Shown here: positions 25,759-36,439 of the stretch, in pieces
Layout: every line of letters begins with the position of its first letter
Position numbering within the stretch: the stretch's first letter is position 1
NCBI RefSeq assembly: GCF_946478805.1
Contig: NZ_CAMLDC010000002.1
Location: forward strand, 224,954 to 288,953
Reading direction: 5' to 3'
Source of the DNA: an uncultured Fluviicola sp.
GTDB taxonomy: Bacteria > Bacteroidota > Bacteroidia > Flavobacteriales > Crocinitomicaceae
DNA length: 64,000 bases
Made by a program: the position numbers and the translations under genes
The notes under the pieces: model-generated
Database searches by the model: none
The model's input: only the letters and a program-made list of their open reading frames with translations
Told to the model about the DNA's origin: nothing

Positions 25759-28191
25759 TTAATACTTGTTAATTTTTTTGATTTTCAGCAGTAAACTATT
25801 GCCGACAACACTCACGGAACTAAGCGCCATTGCTGCTCCGGCAATCATCGGGTTGAGTAAGAATCCATTGACCGGATAAAGTGCTCCGGCTGCAATCGGG
25901 ATACCAACCAGGTTGTAAATGAATGCCCAGAACAGGTTTTGCCTGATTGCTGAAACTGTTTGCTTCGAAAGTTCGAATGCCAATGGAATCTTGGTCAGAT
26001 CCGAAGAGATAATTACCATTCGCGCCACATCCATGGCAATATCACTTCCCTGCCCCATGGCAATACTCACATCTGCCTGCGTGAGGGCGTTGCTGTCATT
26101 TATTCCGTCGCCCACCATTGCTACTACTTTCCCTTCGGATTGCAACTGTTTGATAAAATCAGATTTATCTGCCGGCAATACTTCTGCTTTGAAATGAGTG
26201 ATTCCTGCTTTTGCGGCAATGGCTTTTGCAGTTTGAATAGTATCACCTGTAAGCATATAAACCTCAATCCCGGAATCCTCCAGCCTGCGAACTGCTTCAA
26301 TCGACGTGGCTTTGATTTCATCTGCAATCGCAATAACTGCAAGTGCTTTTTCACTGGTAGAGAAAAAGATCACTGTTTGGGCCTCTGCAAGCCATTCATT
26401 TGCAACTACCGATAACTCTTGCGAAACAGAAATCTGATGCTGATCCAACAACGCCTTATTTCCAACATAGTACTTCTCTCCATTCACTTCTGCCTTTGCG
26501 CCAAATCCGGTGATGCTTTCAAAGTGATTTACAGGAACCAACTCATTACGCAACTCAAAATAGTTGATAATGGATTCTGCCAAAGGGTGTTCGGATTGTT
26601 TTTCAATAGCGTAAAGAACAGATTCCAGGCTATTATCATTATCCAGCCACTTAATCCCGGTTACTTTCGGTTTTCCTTCGGTTATGGTTCCGGTTTTGTC
26701 GAGCACAACTGCGTTTACTTTCCTACCCAATTCCAGGCTTTGTGCATCTTTGATGAGGATACCGTTTTCCGCTCCTTTACCGACGCCAACCATGATTGCG
26801 GTTGGTGTAGCCAGCCCCAATGCGCATGGACAAGCGATAACCAGTACGGTCACCAATGACAGGATTCCCTGTGTTAAACCGTTTTCGCCTCCCAAGATCA
26901 GCCAGAGGATCAATGTCAAAAGCGCTATTCCCAGAACCACAGGAACAAAAATTCCGGCTATCCGATCTACGAGTTTCTGAACCGGCGCTTTACTTCCTTG
27001 TGCATCCTGCACCATCTTGATGATTTGCCCGAGCATCGTCTCGTCGCCGACTTTTTCGGTTTTAAACTGGAAACTTCCCTTTTGATTAATCGTTCCTGCA
27101 AATACTTTGGAACCTTCGTTTTTTTCCACCGCCAAGGGTTCTCCACTCAGCATACTTTCATCTACGAAGGATTTTCCGGAAATCACAACTCCGTCGACGG
27201 CGATCTTTTCCCCTGGTTTTACCACAATCGTATCTCCAATGGTAACATTGATGATTGGAATCTCTTCCATTTCGCCAGCCTTACTAAGGACTGTAACTGT
27301 TTTGGGTTGAAGACCTATGAGTTTTTTCAATGCTGAAGAAGTATTCCCCTTCGCTTTTTCTTCCAACAACTTTCCAAGCAGAATAAATGCAATTACGACT
27401 GTTGCGGCTTCGAAATAAACATGTGCATGCAAACCGTGGCGGTGCCATACTTCCGCAAAGAGCGTATTGAACACACTGAATAAATAAGCGATCCCGGTAC
27501 TCAATGCCACAAGCGTATCCATGTTTGCAGACCGATGCCTGGCCTGTTTCCATGCATTAATGAAGAAATCTTTCCCCAACCAGGCAATCACCGGTGTGGA
27601 AAATGCCCACATGATGTAATTCGCGAACGGCATGTCCATAAAGAACATTCCGATGATTACAACCGGTAAGGATAAGAGCACAGCACCTATCGTCTTTCTT
27701 TTCAATTGACGGAATTTCTCTTGGTGCAATTCCTCTAACGTATCGCGAACAGATTCCCCCTCATCAATCATCAGGTCGTAGCCGATCGAGCGCATTGCCA
27801 GCTGCAGTTCCTTCGGTCCGGTAATGGACGGAATATACTCTATCATTGCGGAGTTGGTTGCATAATTTACCGAAACACTCACGACCCCCTTTGTACTTTC
27901 CAAAATTGTTTGAGCACTGATTGCACAAGATGCACACGTCATATGCAATACCGGGAAATTCTTTTTTACCGTTGCAACTTCATAACCCAGGTCCCGGATA
28001 GCTTTAACGGCATTCGGCAGAACGTTGAAAGCTTTGGTTTCATTGATGATTGCACGGTGATTGTTCAACTCTACTTTGTGTGTTGTCACACCCTCAAGCT
28101 GCTTCAACCCTTTATCCACAATCAGTGCACAATGCTCACTTTCAACATTTTCCAAAGGAATGTAAAGCAAATTATTTTCTGTTGTTTCCAT
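25759..28191 (-). CDS. copA: Copper-exporting P1B-type ATPase
   Basis: An 810-residue P1B ATPase from the ATG at 28191 (the longer frame begins with TTG). The N-terminus has a degenerate HMA domain retaining a single Cys (SEHCALIV), then a canonical HMA with C86-A-S-C89. Membrane part and catalytic motifs follow: SGEP, the ion-binding C454-P-C456, D498-[12 protein letters not shown] and [10 protein letters not shown]. The CPC motif with HMA heads marks Cu(I) export to the periplasm. A paired AraC-type operator lies 41-74 bp upstream of position 28200. Confidence 0.94.
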   Translation of the reverse strand: METTENNLLYIPLENVESEHCALIVDKGLKQLEGVTTHKVELNNHRAIINETKAFNVLPNAVKAIRDLGYEVATVKKNFPVLHMTCASCAISAQTILESTKGVVSVSVNYATNSAMIEYIPSITGPKELQLAMRSIGYDLMIDEGESVRDTLEELHQEKFRQLKRKTIGAVLLSLPVVIIGMFFMDMPFANYIMWAFSTPVIAWLGKDFFINAWKQARHRSANMDTLVALSTGIAYLFSVFNTLFAEVWHRHGLHAHVYFEAATVVIAFILLGKLLEEKAKGNTSSALKKLIGLQPKTVTVLSKAGEMEEIPIINVTIGDTIVVKPGEKIAVDGVVISGKSFVDESMLSGEPLAVEKNEGSKVFAGTINQKGSFQFKTEKVGDETMLGQIIKMVQDAQGSKAPVQKLVDRIAGIFVPVVLGIALLTLILWLILGGENGLTQGILSLVTVLVIACPCALGLATPTAIMVGVGKGAENGILIKDAQSLELGRKVNAVVLDKTGTITEGKPKVTGIKWLDNDNSLESVLYAIEKQSEHPLAESIINYFELRNELVPVNHFESITGFGAKAEVNGEKYYVGNKALLDQHQISVSQELSVVANEWLAEAQTVIFFSTSEKALAVIAIADEIKATSIEAVRRLEDSGIEVYMLTGDTIQTAKAIAAKAGITHFKAEVLPADKSDFIKQLQSEGKVVAMVGDGINDSNALTQADVSIAMGQGSDIAMDVARMVIISSDLTKIPLAFELSKQTVSAIRQNLFWAFIYNLVGIPIAAGALYPVNGFLLNPMIAGAAMALSSVSVVGNSLLLKIKKINKY

Positions 28192-28240
28192 AATTTCCAA
28201 TTTAATACTACAAAGGTCGCTTGGAAATGGCTGGTAAACG

Positions 28241-28274
28241 TTATGATATTTTCTGATAGAGTTATGACATTTAC
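28241..28274 (-). promoter_or_regulatory. Paired TTATGANATT operator upstream of copA
   Basis: Two direct repeats, TTATGATATT (28241-28250) and TTATGACATT (28262-28271), lie 21 bp apart with CTGAT between them. The same arrangement and much of the flank recur at 29748-29781. The site overlaps the araC-like stop codon. Direct repeats two helical turns apart suit an AraC-family regulator, and one is encoded right here. Confidence 0.6.
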
Positions 28275-28831
28275 AACTGATCGAGTGCCTGGCGTTTAGC
28301 CTCTCTCACCGTTTTGAAATAGCTTGGTGTCAGTCCCACCACTTTCTTGAATTGTGTGCTGAGATAAGCAACACTGCTATATCCCATCTGATCCGCAATC
28401 TGGCTCAGGGACAATTCATCATAAACGAGCAATTCCTTCACCCGTTCGATTCGCTGGGCGATGTAGAACTTCTCAATGGTTGTTCCTTCTATTTCTGAAA
28501 ACAGGTTACTGAGGTATTTGTAATCCATCGGAATGTGCTGTACCAGGTAATCCGAGATATTCATATTCAGATTTTCTTCCGAATGATGAACCAATTCCAC
28601 CACCAGGTTCTTAACCCGCTCAATGAGCCTGCTTTTCCTGTCATCGATCAGCTCAAAACCCAACTCGATGAATCGATCGTTCACGCGTTTCTTATCCTCT
28701 TCTCCCAGGTCACTTTTTAAAGTTACTTCCCCTAATTCAACCGTAAGCGGAAAAAGCCCAAGCTGCTCCAGCTCGGACTTCACCACCATTTTGCAACGGT
28801 TGCAAACCATATTTTTGATATAGATTTTCAT
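28271..28831 (-). CDS. AraC-family regulator with N-terminal HMA-like metal-binding head
   Basis: A 186-residue regulator. Residues 1-70 form an HMA-like domain with a metal-site motif M-V-C-N-R-C ([14 protein letters not shown]). Residues about 85-180 are the AraC double helix-turn-helix ([29 protein letters not shown]). The fusion implies direct sensing of Cu(I) or Ag(I) in the cytoplasm. It starts 3 bp after the upstream gene's stop and precedes copA. Twin 21-bp-spaced operator sites lie at both promoters of the operon, the likely targets. Confidence 0.9.
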   Translation of the reverse strand: MKIYIKNMVCNRCKMVVKSELEQLGLFPLTVELGEVTLKSDLGEEDKKRVNDRFIELGFELIDDRKSRLIERVKNLVVELVHHSEENLNMNISDYLVQHIPMDYKYLSNLFSEIEGTTIEKFYIAQRIERVKELLVYDELSLSQIADQMGYSSVAYLSTQFKKVVGLTPSYFKTVREAKRQALDQL

Positions 28832-28834
28832 CCC

Positions 28835-29680
28835 CTATTTAATCGTTTCTGTCGTTTTGCCACAGGTTAGCATCGAACTGCCGTAATACGGGTTTTTTAC
28901 TGCGCTTTCCTTACTTAACCAATCAGCACCGGCACCATCATTGTACATCGGACAATGTTGAAGATACACCGTTTCATCGGATTTAAAAACTTTCATCAGA
29001 CTGTATACATCTTTCGAAAGGGAAGAGAAATAAGCACGTTGATCCTCAATCTTCTTCGTGGTGCTGATCCTTTTTGCTTCTGCGAGCAATTCTTTTTCGA
29101 CTTTCATCCAGGTCCCATGTTCTTCTGTCGACATCGCTTTCATGTCCACCTCCCCGATTGCTTTCGCCAAGATAGTTGCTTTGGCGGAGGCCGCAGTTGC
29201 ATCATCCTTAACCAGGGCATCCTTTGTTGTGAAATAAGCCGAATAGACTTCCGTAAGCTTTGATTTTGCTGTCCCGGGTTCCTGGACCGTTTCCTCTTTG
29301 AGTGTTTTTTCACTTACTGCTTCCTGTACTACGGTTTCTTTTTTCATTCGATCGTAGTGACAACAGGATGGTAATTTTGCATACGCCTCATCAGGAGCCA
29401 GGTAATTCTCGTTATCGTATCCTGCATAAGCAATGCGTTTCAACACCTCATCAGATGAGGTTTTCTGAGAATCATAAGTCAATTCCAGGAGTTTCGTTTC
29501 CTTGTTCCATTCAGCTTCAGCAATCCCTTTCCGGTAAACTGCAGTTTCTATGGTATTTTTACACATATCGCAGTTTCCTGCAACTTTGAATGTTTCTGTC
29601 TTTGCATTTTTGACGGATCCTGCACAGCTTGTGAAGGATACCAGCAACAAAAGGCTCCATAACCAGTTGAATCGTTTCAT
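28835..29680 (-). CDS. HMA-DUF3347 copper-binding lipoprotein
   Basis: From the ATG at 29680 it is 281 residues with a lipoprotein signal (lipobox VSFTSC). An HMA-like domain follows (GNCDMCKNTIE; C-x2-C) with a CC pair (LPSCCHY), a Glu/Lys/Val-rich linker, and a DUF3347 domain ending in QHCPMYNDGAGADWLS and SSMLTCG, residues that look suited to copper. DUF3347 is often found at the end of CusB-type adaptors. It is likely a periplasmic copper-binding partner. It is the first gene of the five-gene copper operon. Confidence 0.85.
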   Translation of the reverse strand: MKRFNWLWSLLLLVSFTSCAGSVKNAKTETFKVAGNCDMCKNTIETAVYRKGIAEAEWNKETKLLELTYDSQKTSSDEVLKRIAYAGYDNENYLAPDEAYAKLPSCCHYDRMKKETVVQEAVSEKTLKEETVQEPGTAKSKLTEVYSAYFTTKDALVKDDATAASAKATILAKAIGEVDMKAMSTEEHGTWMKVEKELLAEAKRISTTKKIEDQRAYFSSLSKDVYSLMKVFKSDETVYLQHCPMYNDGAGADWLSKESAVKNPYYGSSMLTCGKTTETIK

Positions 29681-29703
29681 AATCTTTGAATTTAAAATCG
29701 TAC

Positions 29704-29733
29704 CAAATCTATACTCACAAAGGTTCAAACAAA
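29704..29733 (-). promoter_or_regulatory. Promoter of the copper operon
   Basis: On the minus strand TAGATTTG (plus 29704-29711) matches the -7 TAnnTTTG, and TTTG (plus 29730-29733) lies 18 bp upstream, close to the Bacteroidota -33/-7 spacing of about 19. The AraC-type operator begins 15 bp further upstream. Confidence 0.5.
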
Positions 29734-29747
29734 GGATGAATAACGTC

Positions 29748-29781
29748 TTATGACATTCACTGATTAAATTATGAAATTTAC
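29748..29781 (-). promoter_or_regulatory. Paired TTATGANATT operator upstream of the copper operon
   Basis: TTATGACATT (29748-29757) and TTATGAAATT (29769-29778) are 21 bp apart with CTGAT between and TTTAC after, matching the copA-proximal site at 28241-28274. It lies just upstream of the -33 element, as expected for an AraC-type activator. Confidence 0.6.
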
Positions 29782-29898
29782 GGGGGATATTGCCGGAAAT
29801 TTTTCTAAGCAGTTAATTGCAGCTTCAAATTCTTGATTACAATTCTTCTCACCTCAATCACAAATTCAGAGTGAGTTTGAGAGAAGAGGGTAAAAAGA

Positions 29899-29940
29899 AA
29901 CGGGATCATTACCAGCGTAACAATCCCGTTCTTTTTTTTT
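29899..29940. terminator. Bidirectional terminator after the SprB-repeat gene
   Basis: AACGGGAT (29899-29906) pairs with ATCCCGTT (29923-29930); a run of T follows on the plus strand and TTTCTTTTT on the minus strand. It lies downstream of the minus-strand gene ending at 29967. Confidence 0.65.
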
Positions 29941-29966
29941 CGTACCTCAGGTGGAGGTAAATCGAA

Positions 29967-32900
29967 TTAATTCTTATGCAAAACTATTTTCTTTACAAGA
30001 GACGATCCGTTTTCGAATTGAACACGAGTCAAATACGTTCCGTTCACCAATGCTGACAAGTTTTTAGTCACCAAAGTTGAACCTTCGCTCAAATCAACTT
30101 GTTCGGATAATACTACATTCCCCATAAGATCAATAATACTTACAGTAGCTGCTTCATTTTTCGACACATTGTTTATTTGAATTGTCAGGTGATCACTTGT
30201 TGGAACCGGATACAAATCCAAGGTAATTCCATTCACCCCAACCGCAGCTTCTTCGATACCTGCAGGTTCATCCAATGTATTCAATGTAGTATTGGTTGTG
30301 ATCGGTGAATTGTAATCGAAATAGATGTTCGCGGAATTGGTGTATTCCGTTCCAACCGGATTCGTTGTTTTGCGTTGGATACTGTAATTTACCAATGCTG
30401 AACTCAAGGCATCACCGTATTGGCTTTTCCATGGCAAATGGATGTTCGCAAAAGTGAAAGTCACCAATCCTGTTTCGCTAACTGTTGTGGAATATTCATA
30501 ATCCGAATAACCCGGTTTGAAAGTTGTCCAGTCCAGATCCGTATCCAATTGATCGGTTACTTTAATGTTCTGTGCAAAATAAGTTCCTTCATTCTGGAAG
30601 TGAATGGTATAATCGAATTCTTTTGTTTCCATTGGAACCAATCCTGTTGCTCCTGTACCTCTTGGAGAAACTTCTTTGTAATTCGGGTCATAAGAACCGA
30701 TTACAGTTGTTTCGTATGCATCCACATTATTCCATGGAGAATTATCCAACAACCAATTCACATCAATTGGCGCCATACTTGCAACCGTGTCGCCGAAATG
30801 AACTGTTGTCCCTAAAGGAATATTTGTTGGCGTATTGTAGTATACAAGCATCAAATGAGTAGCTCCAGGAGTTAATGAAGGGAAACCGGTTTGTACACTG
30901 TAGCTATTCGGGTGCACTACCGGACTCAATTGAACAAATCCCGGTGATGTTGCGCCTGAATATGACAACTGACCATCGTGTTGGTAACCCAATTGGATTC
31001 CTGATTCTGTGATAGTACCTTCGTTTTTCACAATCACTTTTTGTTGGTAAGCATTCCCCGGAATCGGCGGAATTGTAGAATTCACTGTTACAATTTTCAA
31101 GTCATGCAATGGATTGACAGCATTTGAAAAATCCACTACATTATTGCAACCTGAAGCAGCAACTACACTCACCGAGTTGCTATTACTCTGACAAGCCGAT
31201 AAAGGATAATATTGGTTCACCTGTTCTGAAATGGTATAAGTTCCTGAAGGTACATGGAAGCTGTAATGTCCGGTTGCATCTGTAAACGTATAACCGAAAC
31301 CTGAACAGTGGATCATGATGTTTTCCACTCCATTTTCACCTGAATCATGAATACAATCTGCATTGGCATCTACGTAAACATCTCCTTCAATGGTACAATA
31401 GCAGCTTTGGCTGGTATTCGCATTGTTGATCCAGAAATGTGCTGAACTCGTACATCCGTTCATATCCGTCACAGCCACAGAATACTCATCAACTCCTAAA
31501 CCGGTTGCATTTTGTGTTGTCGTTCCATTGGAATAAACATAAGAATACGGAGCGGTTCCCCCACTCACGATTGCATTTGCGGATCCATCCGTGTTATAGA
31601 TACAGGTTGCATTCACAGTAGATACACCCAAATTGACAGGAGAAACAGATGCGATTGTCTTTGATTTTGTAACCGAACAACCTAAAGCATCCGTAATCAC
31701 ACAAGAATAAGTTCCAAGTGGAACACCACTGATCGAACTGGTCGTTGCTGCGTTATTCCAAAGGTAAGTGAAAGGTCCGTTTGTTCCGGTAACAACAGCT
31801 GTTGCCGTTCCTGTTACAGCCGGACAAATTACCGAAGATGCATTGATGGTTGCATTGATGGTACTGATCGGCGGTACAACTACAGCTCCGCTTTTGGTAC
31901 AACCCACCGCATCTGTCACCTGGAAAGCATAGGTTCCGGGAGCAACATTTGAGATCGTAGCACCTGTAACCGATGGATTGGAAACCCAGAAATACGTATA
32001 GGGCGCTGTACCACCTGTCGGAGATAAAGTTGCCGAACCTGTTGCAGAAGTACATTGACTCGGTGACGCTGTATAAGTAACATTTACCGGTGAACTGGTT
32101 CCTACGTAAACAAACGTTTCGCCTGTACAACCGTTTGCATCCGTTGCGACTACTGTATAAAAGTTGTTTCCCTGTAAATTTGTAGCTGTATTCCCTGTTT
32201 GACCGTTGCTCCAGGAATAAGTATACGGATTGACACCACCCGAGCCAAATGCAATCGCACTTCCATTCGGTTGAAGACAAGTGGCGTTTGTAATGGTTTT
32301 ATTAACTGTAATCTGAGGAGTTTGTGTAATACTCGCCCCCAGATAATTCGAATGACATCCTTGCGCATCTGTGATAACTACCGGATAAAACCCTTGACTC
32401 AAACCCGTGATTGTGGAGCTTGTTGCCCCATTGACCCACAGGTAGGAATACGGAGCAACACCACCTGAAGCTACAGCTGTAGCTGTTCCGTTAGTGCAAC
32501 TTGCAACTGTCGTATTGATAGAAGCCGTAATGTTCGATAATTGCATCACAATAATATTTGTATCTTCCAAATGCAATAGACAACCCGTTGTCTGATCCAG
32601 GATGTCTCCATCATACGATCCGATGGGAACACTGATATTATTCCCGGTATAAACCGTAGAAGTCTGTGCGTTCGTCCAGGTATACGTAAATGGTCCCGGA
32701 GTTCCACTCGCCTGAACAGCATCAATAGTTCCCATAGTTGCCGGACAGGTTGGAGAAGTTACGTTCACATCAAAAACAAATGAAGGAGCGTAACTGTTTT
32801 GCGTATATCCGACAAGACCGCCGCCGGCTGCCTGGCAAAAAAGTCCCCCATTAGAAGTCATTGCGATATTAGTCAATTGATCCGTAGCGGAATTTACATT

Positions 32901-33089
32901 CGCGTGAACAATCGATGTCCCGTTCACATAATAAGTATAGGTGATCGGAAGCGGAATTCCAGTGGTAGTAATCGTATAAATCCCGTCATTATTACACGGC
33001 GTTTGTGTTACTACACCTGTTGCCGTTTGCCCCATTGCTTGGAGTGTAAGGCTTAACAGGAAAAGAAGGCAGAGATTAATTTTTTTCAT
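29967..33089 (-). CDS. Large secreted SprB-repeat protein with T9SS sorting domain
   Basis: A 1040-residue surface protein with a signal peptide (KKINLCLLFLLSLTLQAMGQ). About 110-550 is a series of SprB-type repeats (pattern GGxxPYxYxWxNG...GxYxVxVTDxxGC, about seven to eight copies), each with paired cysteines. A carboxypeptidase- or SdrD-like B domain follows (about 560-640, GDVYVDANADCIHDSGENG). Next is a conserved Bacteroidota module (GSYDPNYKEVSPRG ... YTIHFQNEGT ... IYFDYNSPITTNT), and a type A T9SS sorting domain ends the chain. SprB repeats occur in gliding adhesins; a role in adhesion is inference. Confidence 0.9.
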   Translation of the reverse strand: MKKINLCLLFLLSLTLQAMGQTATGVVTQTPCNNDGIYTITTTGIPLPITYTYYVNGTSIVHANVNSATDQLTNIAMTSNGGLFCQAAGGGLVGYTQNSYAPSFVFDVNVTSPTCPATMGTIDAVQASGTPGPFTYTWTNAQTSTVYTGNNISVPIGSYDGDILDQTTGCLLHLEDTNIIVMQLSNITASINTTVASCTNGTATAVASGGVAPYSYLWVNGATSSTITGLSQGFYPVVITDAQGCHSNYLGASITQTPQITVNKTITNATCLQPNGSAIAFGSGGVNPYTYSWSNGQTGNTATNLQGNNFYTVVATDANGCTGETFVYVGTSSPVNVTYTASPSQCTSATGSATLSPTGGTAPYTYFWVSNPSVTGATISNVAPGTYAFQVTDAVGCTKSGAVVVPPISTINATINASSVICPAVTGTATAVVTGTNGPFTYLWNNAATTSSISGVPLGTYSCVITDALGCSVTKSKTIASVSPVNLGVSTVNATCIYNTDGSANAIVSGGTAPYSYVYSNGTTTQNATGLGVDEYSVAVTDMNGCTSSAHFWINNANTSQSCYCTIEGDVYVDANADCIHDSGENGVENIMIHCSGFGYTFTDATGHYSFHVPSGTYTISEQVNQYYPLSACQSNSNSVSVVAASGCNNVVDFSNAVNPLHDLKIVTVNSTIPPIPGNAYQQKVIVKNEGTITESGIQLGYQHDGQLSYSGATSPGFVQLSPVVHPNSYSVQTGFPSLTPGATHLMLVYYNTPTNIPLGTTVHFGDTVASMAPIDVNWLLDNSPWNNVDAYETTVIGSYDPNYKEVSPRGTGATGLVPMETKEFDYTIHFQNEGTYFAQNIKVTDQLDTDLDWTTFKPGYSDYEYSTTVSETGLVTFTFANIHLPWKSQYGDALSSALVNYSIQRKTTNPVGTEYTNSANIYFDYNSPITTNTTLNTLDEPAGIEEAAVGVNGITLDLYPVPTSDHLTIQINNVSKNEAATVSIIDLMGNVVLSEQVDLSEGSTLVTKNLSALVNGTYLTRVQFENGSSLVKKIVLHKN

Positions 33090-33307
33090 AAAAGCAATTT
33101 TAATTGATACATCTATAGACTACTTATTAAATGATAAGTTGCATGAATAGAAACGAAAGATTCACCTTTAAGGGGGGGGAATAAAAAATAAAAACAACTC
33201 CGTCCCGAACCATTTTCATATGCGAAATATGTAAAAAACATCACTAAATATATAAGGTTAAGTCTGTATTATCTTCCTAAATTGGATTAAACGAAAAGTT
33301 ACTGAAT

Positions 33308-34567
33308 ATGAAACATTTACTTACTTTATTTTTATTCTTCGCAGTCAGCACTTCCTACGGTCAGGACACAACGTATAATCATTGGTCTGTGGATGCTCAA
33401 TTTGGTTTGAACAACCCGATATACCCCATGACAAATGGTTATGATGCGGCCACACTCAATCTTTTCCATGTTGGGTTGGGTTTCAGGTATGCGATCAATA
33501 CAAAGTTCGGATTACGTCTGGGTGGTGCTTATGATAATTTCAGAGAAGGCCCCCGATCACGGTATTTTTCTTCAGAATACTACCGGGTTTCCTTAGAAGG
33601 AGTTGCCAACCTTGGGAATATAATGGATTTCCAAAGTTGGACACGTCGGATAGGATTACTCTTCCACATGGGTGTAGGATATTCTGTTCTGAACGGTGCT
33701 TTAATTAATCCGAATCACATGATGCACGCCATCATAGGATTAACTCCCCAGGTTCGCTTATCCGAGCGTTTCAGCATAAGTATTGATGCGACGGTTATTG
33801 GGAATGTTTATCAAAACTACACCTATGATCTTCATTCACTTTACAATGGCCGGGGTATAGACAGCTATCTGATCAACCTTTCCCTTGGTGTTCAATTCAA
33901 TTTCGGACGCAGGGCACAACATGCTGACTGGGTAATTGTTCCTAACAAAAACGCTGAGATCCGCTTACTTCAGCAACGAGTGGAAAGACTGGAAGAGCAG
34001 CAACGAGATGATGATGGTGACGGAGTTGCCAACTGGCTGGATGAAGAGACCGGTACTGCACCCGGAGCGATTGTGGACACAAAAGGGCGTACAACGGAAC
34101 CACGGGACAGCGATGGAGATAATATTCCTGATGACCTGGATGACTGTCCGTTTGAAAAGGGCTCTCCTGCAATGAAAGGATGCCCCGAACGAAGCGGGAA
34201 TATTTCGCCCAATAGCAGCGATGCAACGATCACATTGATTGAACAAAGTGAGGTGAAGTTTGCAACTGACAAATCCGATCTGACTCCTTCTTTTAAACAA
34301 ATGCTTAAGGGAATAGCGACTGTAATGAAAGGTAATCCTTCCTATAAACTCCATATAATCGGACATGCTGATGATCGCGCATCGGAGGAATACAATATGA
34401 AGCTGTCACAAGAACGCGCCGAAGCCACCAAAAATTATCTGGTTGAACAAGGTATTTCCGCAGACAGGCTGACAACTGCCGGACTTGGAGAAACACAGCT
34501 TAAAAATCCGGCGAAAACCGTTGAAGCAAGAGCGGAAAATCGCCGTGTACAGTTCGATATACGTTAA
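33308..34567 (+). CDS. OmpA-family outer-membrane protein with TSP3 repeats
   Basis: A 419-residue protein with a signal peptide (KHLLTLFLFFAVSTSYGQ), an N-terminal eight-stranded-barrel-like region (about 20-205), thrombospondin type 3 calcium-binding repeats (DDDGDGVANWLD; DSDGDNIPDDLDDCP), and a C-terminal OmpA peptidoglycan-binding domain (HIIGHADDRASEEYNMKLSQ and LGETQLKNP...RRVQFDIR). It tethers the outer membrane to the cell wall. It stands alone, closed by a hairpin terminator. Confidence 0.92.
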   Translation: MKHLLTLFLFFAVSTSYGQDTTYNHWSVDAQFGLNNPIYPMTNGYDAATLNLFHVGLGFRYAINTKFGLRLGGAYDNFREGPRSRYFSSEYYRVSLEGVANLGNIMDFQSWTRRIGLLFHMGVGYSVLNGALINPNHMMHAIIGLTPQVRLSERFSISIDATVIGNVYQNYTYDLHSLYNGRGIDSYLINLSLGVQFNFGRRAQHADWVIVPNKNAEIRLLQQRVERLEEQQRDDDGDGVANWLDEETGTAPGAIVDTKGRTTEPRDSDGDNIPDDLDDCPFEKGSPAMKGCPERSGNISPNSSDATITLIEQSEVKFATDKSDLTPSFKQMLKGIATVMKGNPSYKLHIIGHADDRASEEYNMKLSQERAEATKNYLVEQGISADRLTTAGLGETQLKNPAKTVEARAENRRVQFDIR

Positions 34568-34598
34568 ACGGAACTTTTTATAAACAAGAAAGAACAGA

Positions 34599-34626
34599 AC
34601 ACCCGGCAGATTTGTCGGGTGTTTTT
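34599..34626 (+). terminator. Terminator after the OmpA-family gene
   Basis: ACACCCGGCA (34599-34608) pairs with TGTCGGGTGT (34613-34622) with one G-U pair, followed by T4. Confidence 0.75.
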
Positions 34627-34694
34627 GTGTTAAATTCCTTCTCCAATCAACTTTCAATATAAAAGGATCAGAATGAGAAATAGATAAAAATTTC

Positions 34695-36230
34695 CTACAC
34701 ACCATTTTCCATTACCTGATAGGTCGGATCTTCCGTTACATTGATCTCAATGAGTTTATCTGCATTGATTAAAAGCTTTCTGCAATCGGCACTCAAATGG
34801 TGTAGACGGAGTGTTTTACCAAGCTTTTGATAACGTTCTGTCAAAGAATTCAACGCTTCAATGGCCGACATGTCCGCAACCCTGCTTTCAGAAAAATCGA
34901 TCACAACTTCCAGCGGGTCATTTGCCACATCGAACTTTTCATTGAATGCCGAAACAGAACCAAAAAATAATGGACCAAAGATCTCGTAATGTTTAACTCC
35001 AAGGTCGTCTGTAAACTTGCGTGCCCGGATCCGTTTCGCATTTTCCCAAGCAAAAACCAAGGCGGAAATAACGACACCGATCAATACAGCCAATGCCAGA
35101 TTGTGCATGAACACCGTAATCAGCGTAACGATGAGCATGATGAAAATATCGGCTTTAGGCATTCTTCCGAAAATTCGCAAACTGGTCCATTCAAATGTCC
35201 CGATTGCCACCATGATCATCACTCCTGTCAAAGCGGCTACGGGAAGTTCACCGATTACCGGTGCACCAAAAAGCACAATGACCAGAATTGTCAATGCGCT
35301 GACAATTCCCGACAACCTTGCTCTTGCTCCTGCCGACAAATTAACGAGTGTTTGCGCAATCATCGGGCAACCTCCCATTCCAAAGAAGAATCCATTCAGG
35401 ATGTTCGCTCCTCCCTGAGCAATGCTTTCCCGGTTCCCATTTCCTTTGGTCTGGGTCATTTCATCCACCAAATTCAAGGTCAGCAATCCTTCCGTCAGAC
35501 CAACTCCCGCCATAATTGCCGCGTAAGGTGCTATGATCCACAAAGTATTCCACTCCATTGGTACCAACGGTATATGGAATGGCGGTAATCCTCCCTGAAC
35601 GGATGCAATATCGCTGACAGTCTTCGTGTCAATCCCGAGGAAATAGACCAACCCGAAAACAACTATTATTGCCAAAAGAGATGCCGGAACTGTTTTGGTG
35701 ATTTTAGGCACCAGGATCACCAGTCCGATTGTCAAAGCGACCAATCCAAGCATGATGTACAGTGAAAATCCTGTCAACCAGCCCGCATGCGGACCACTTG
35801 TTCTGAACTGGGAAACCTGGGCAAGAAAAATGACAATTGCCAGCCCGTTCACAAAACCGTACATCACGGATTGTGGCACCAATCGGATGAACTTTGCCAG
35901 TTTAAAAAGCCCGACAAGGATCTGAAACACTCCGGCAAGTGCCACCGCTGCAAAAACATACTCCAACCCGTGAGACTGCATCAAGGCAATCAGAACAATC
36001 ACCGTAGCACCTGCCCCACCGGAGATCAATCCCGGCCGGCCACCAAAAATGGCTGTGAACAATCCCATAATAAAGGCGCCGTACAATCCCACAAGCGGAG
36101 GAAAACCTGCTAATAGTGCAAACGAAAGTGATTCGGGGATCATGGTCATTGCTACGGTTAATCCCGCAAGGATTTCTGTCTTGTAATTGACAGATTGTTT
36201 GAAGTCAAACAAATTAAAGGTCTTTTTCAT
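34695..36230 (-). CDS. SulP-family anion transporter with STAS domain
   Basis: From the ATG at 36230 it is a 511-residue transporter with about eleven membrane helices (TEILAGLTVAMTMIPESLSFA is the family's opening) and a C-terminal STAS domain (about 420-505). SulP proteins import sulfate or bicarbonate; the substrate cannot be told from sequence alone, and no carbonic anhydrase or sulfate-assimilation gene is adjacent. The upstream in-frame extension is poor sequence and is rejected. Confidence 0.88.
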   Translation of the reverse strand: MKKTFNLFDFKQSVNYKTEILAGLTVAMTMIPESLSFALLAGFPPLVGLYGAFIMGLFTAIFGGRPGLISGGAGATVIVLIALMQSHGLEYVFAAVALAGVFQILVGLFKLAKFIRLVPQSVMYGFVNGLAIVIFLAQVSQFRTSGPHAGWLTGFSLYIMLGLVALTIGLVILVPKITKTVPASLLAIIVVFGLVYFLGIDTKTVSDIASVQGGLPPFHIPLVPMEWNTLWIIAPYAAIMAGVGLTEGLLTLNLVDEMTQTKGNGNRESIAQGGANILNGFFFGMGGCPMIAQTLVNLSAGARARLSGIVSALTILVIVLFGAPVIGELPVAALTGVMIMVAIGTFEWTSLRIFGRMPKADIFIMLIVTLITVFMHNLALAVLIGVVISALVFAWENAKRIRARKFTDDLGVKHYEIFGPLFFGSVSAFNEKFDVANDPLEVVIDFSESRVADMSAIEALNSLTERYQKLGKTLRLHHLSADCRKLLINADKLIEINVTEDPTYQVMENGV

Positions 36231-36439
36231 TCGAGCTGCAAATATCGCTACAAAACTTAAAACGAAAAAGTATCCGAAACTGCTATTTTGCCGGCCGGAT
36301 GAAACGACTTTAATGAACCGGGTTTGTACTAAAAAGATAACTGTCCACTCATTGGCGAACAATTACCTTTTTCTCCGGTGGAAAGATACATTTGAAGATA
36401 CAGGATCAAACTAAAAAATAGTGTCCTGTTTAACTCAAT

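Noticed and set aside
33942..34226. Long antisense frames inside the OmpA-family gene
   Set aside because: They shadow a well-supported coding sequence and have no homology-like features.
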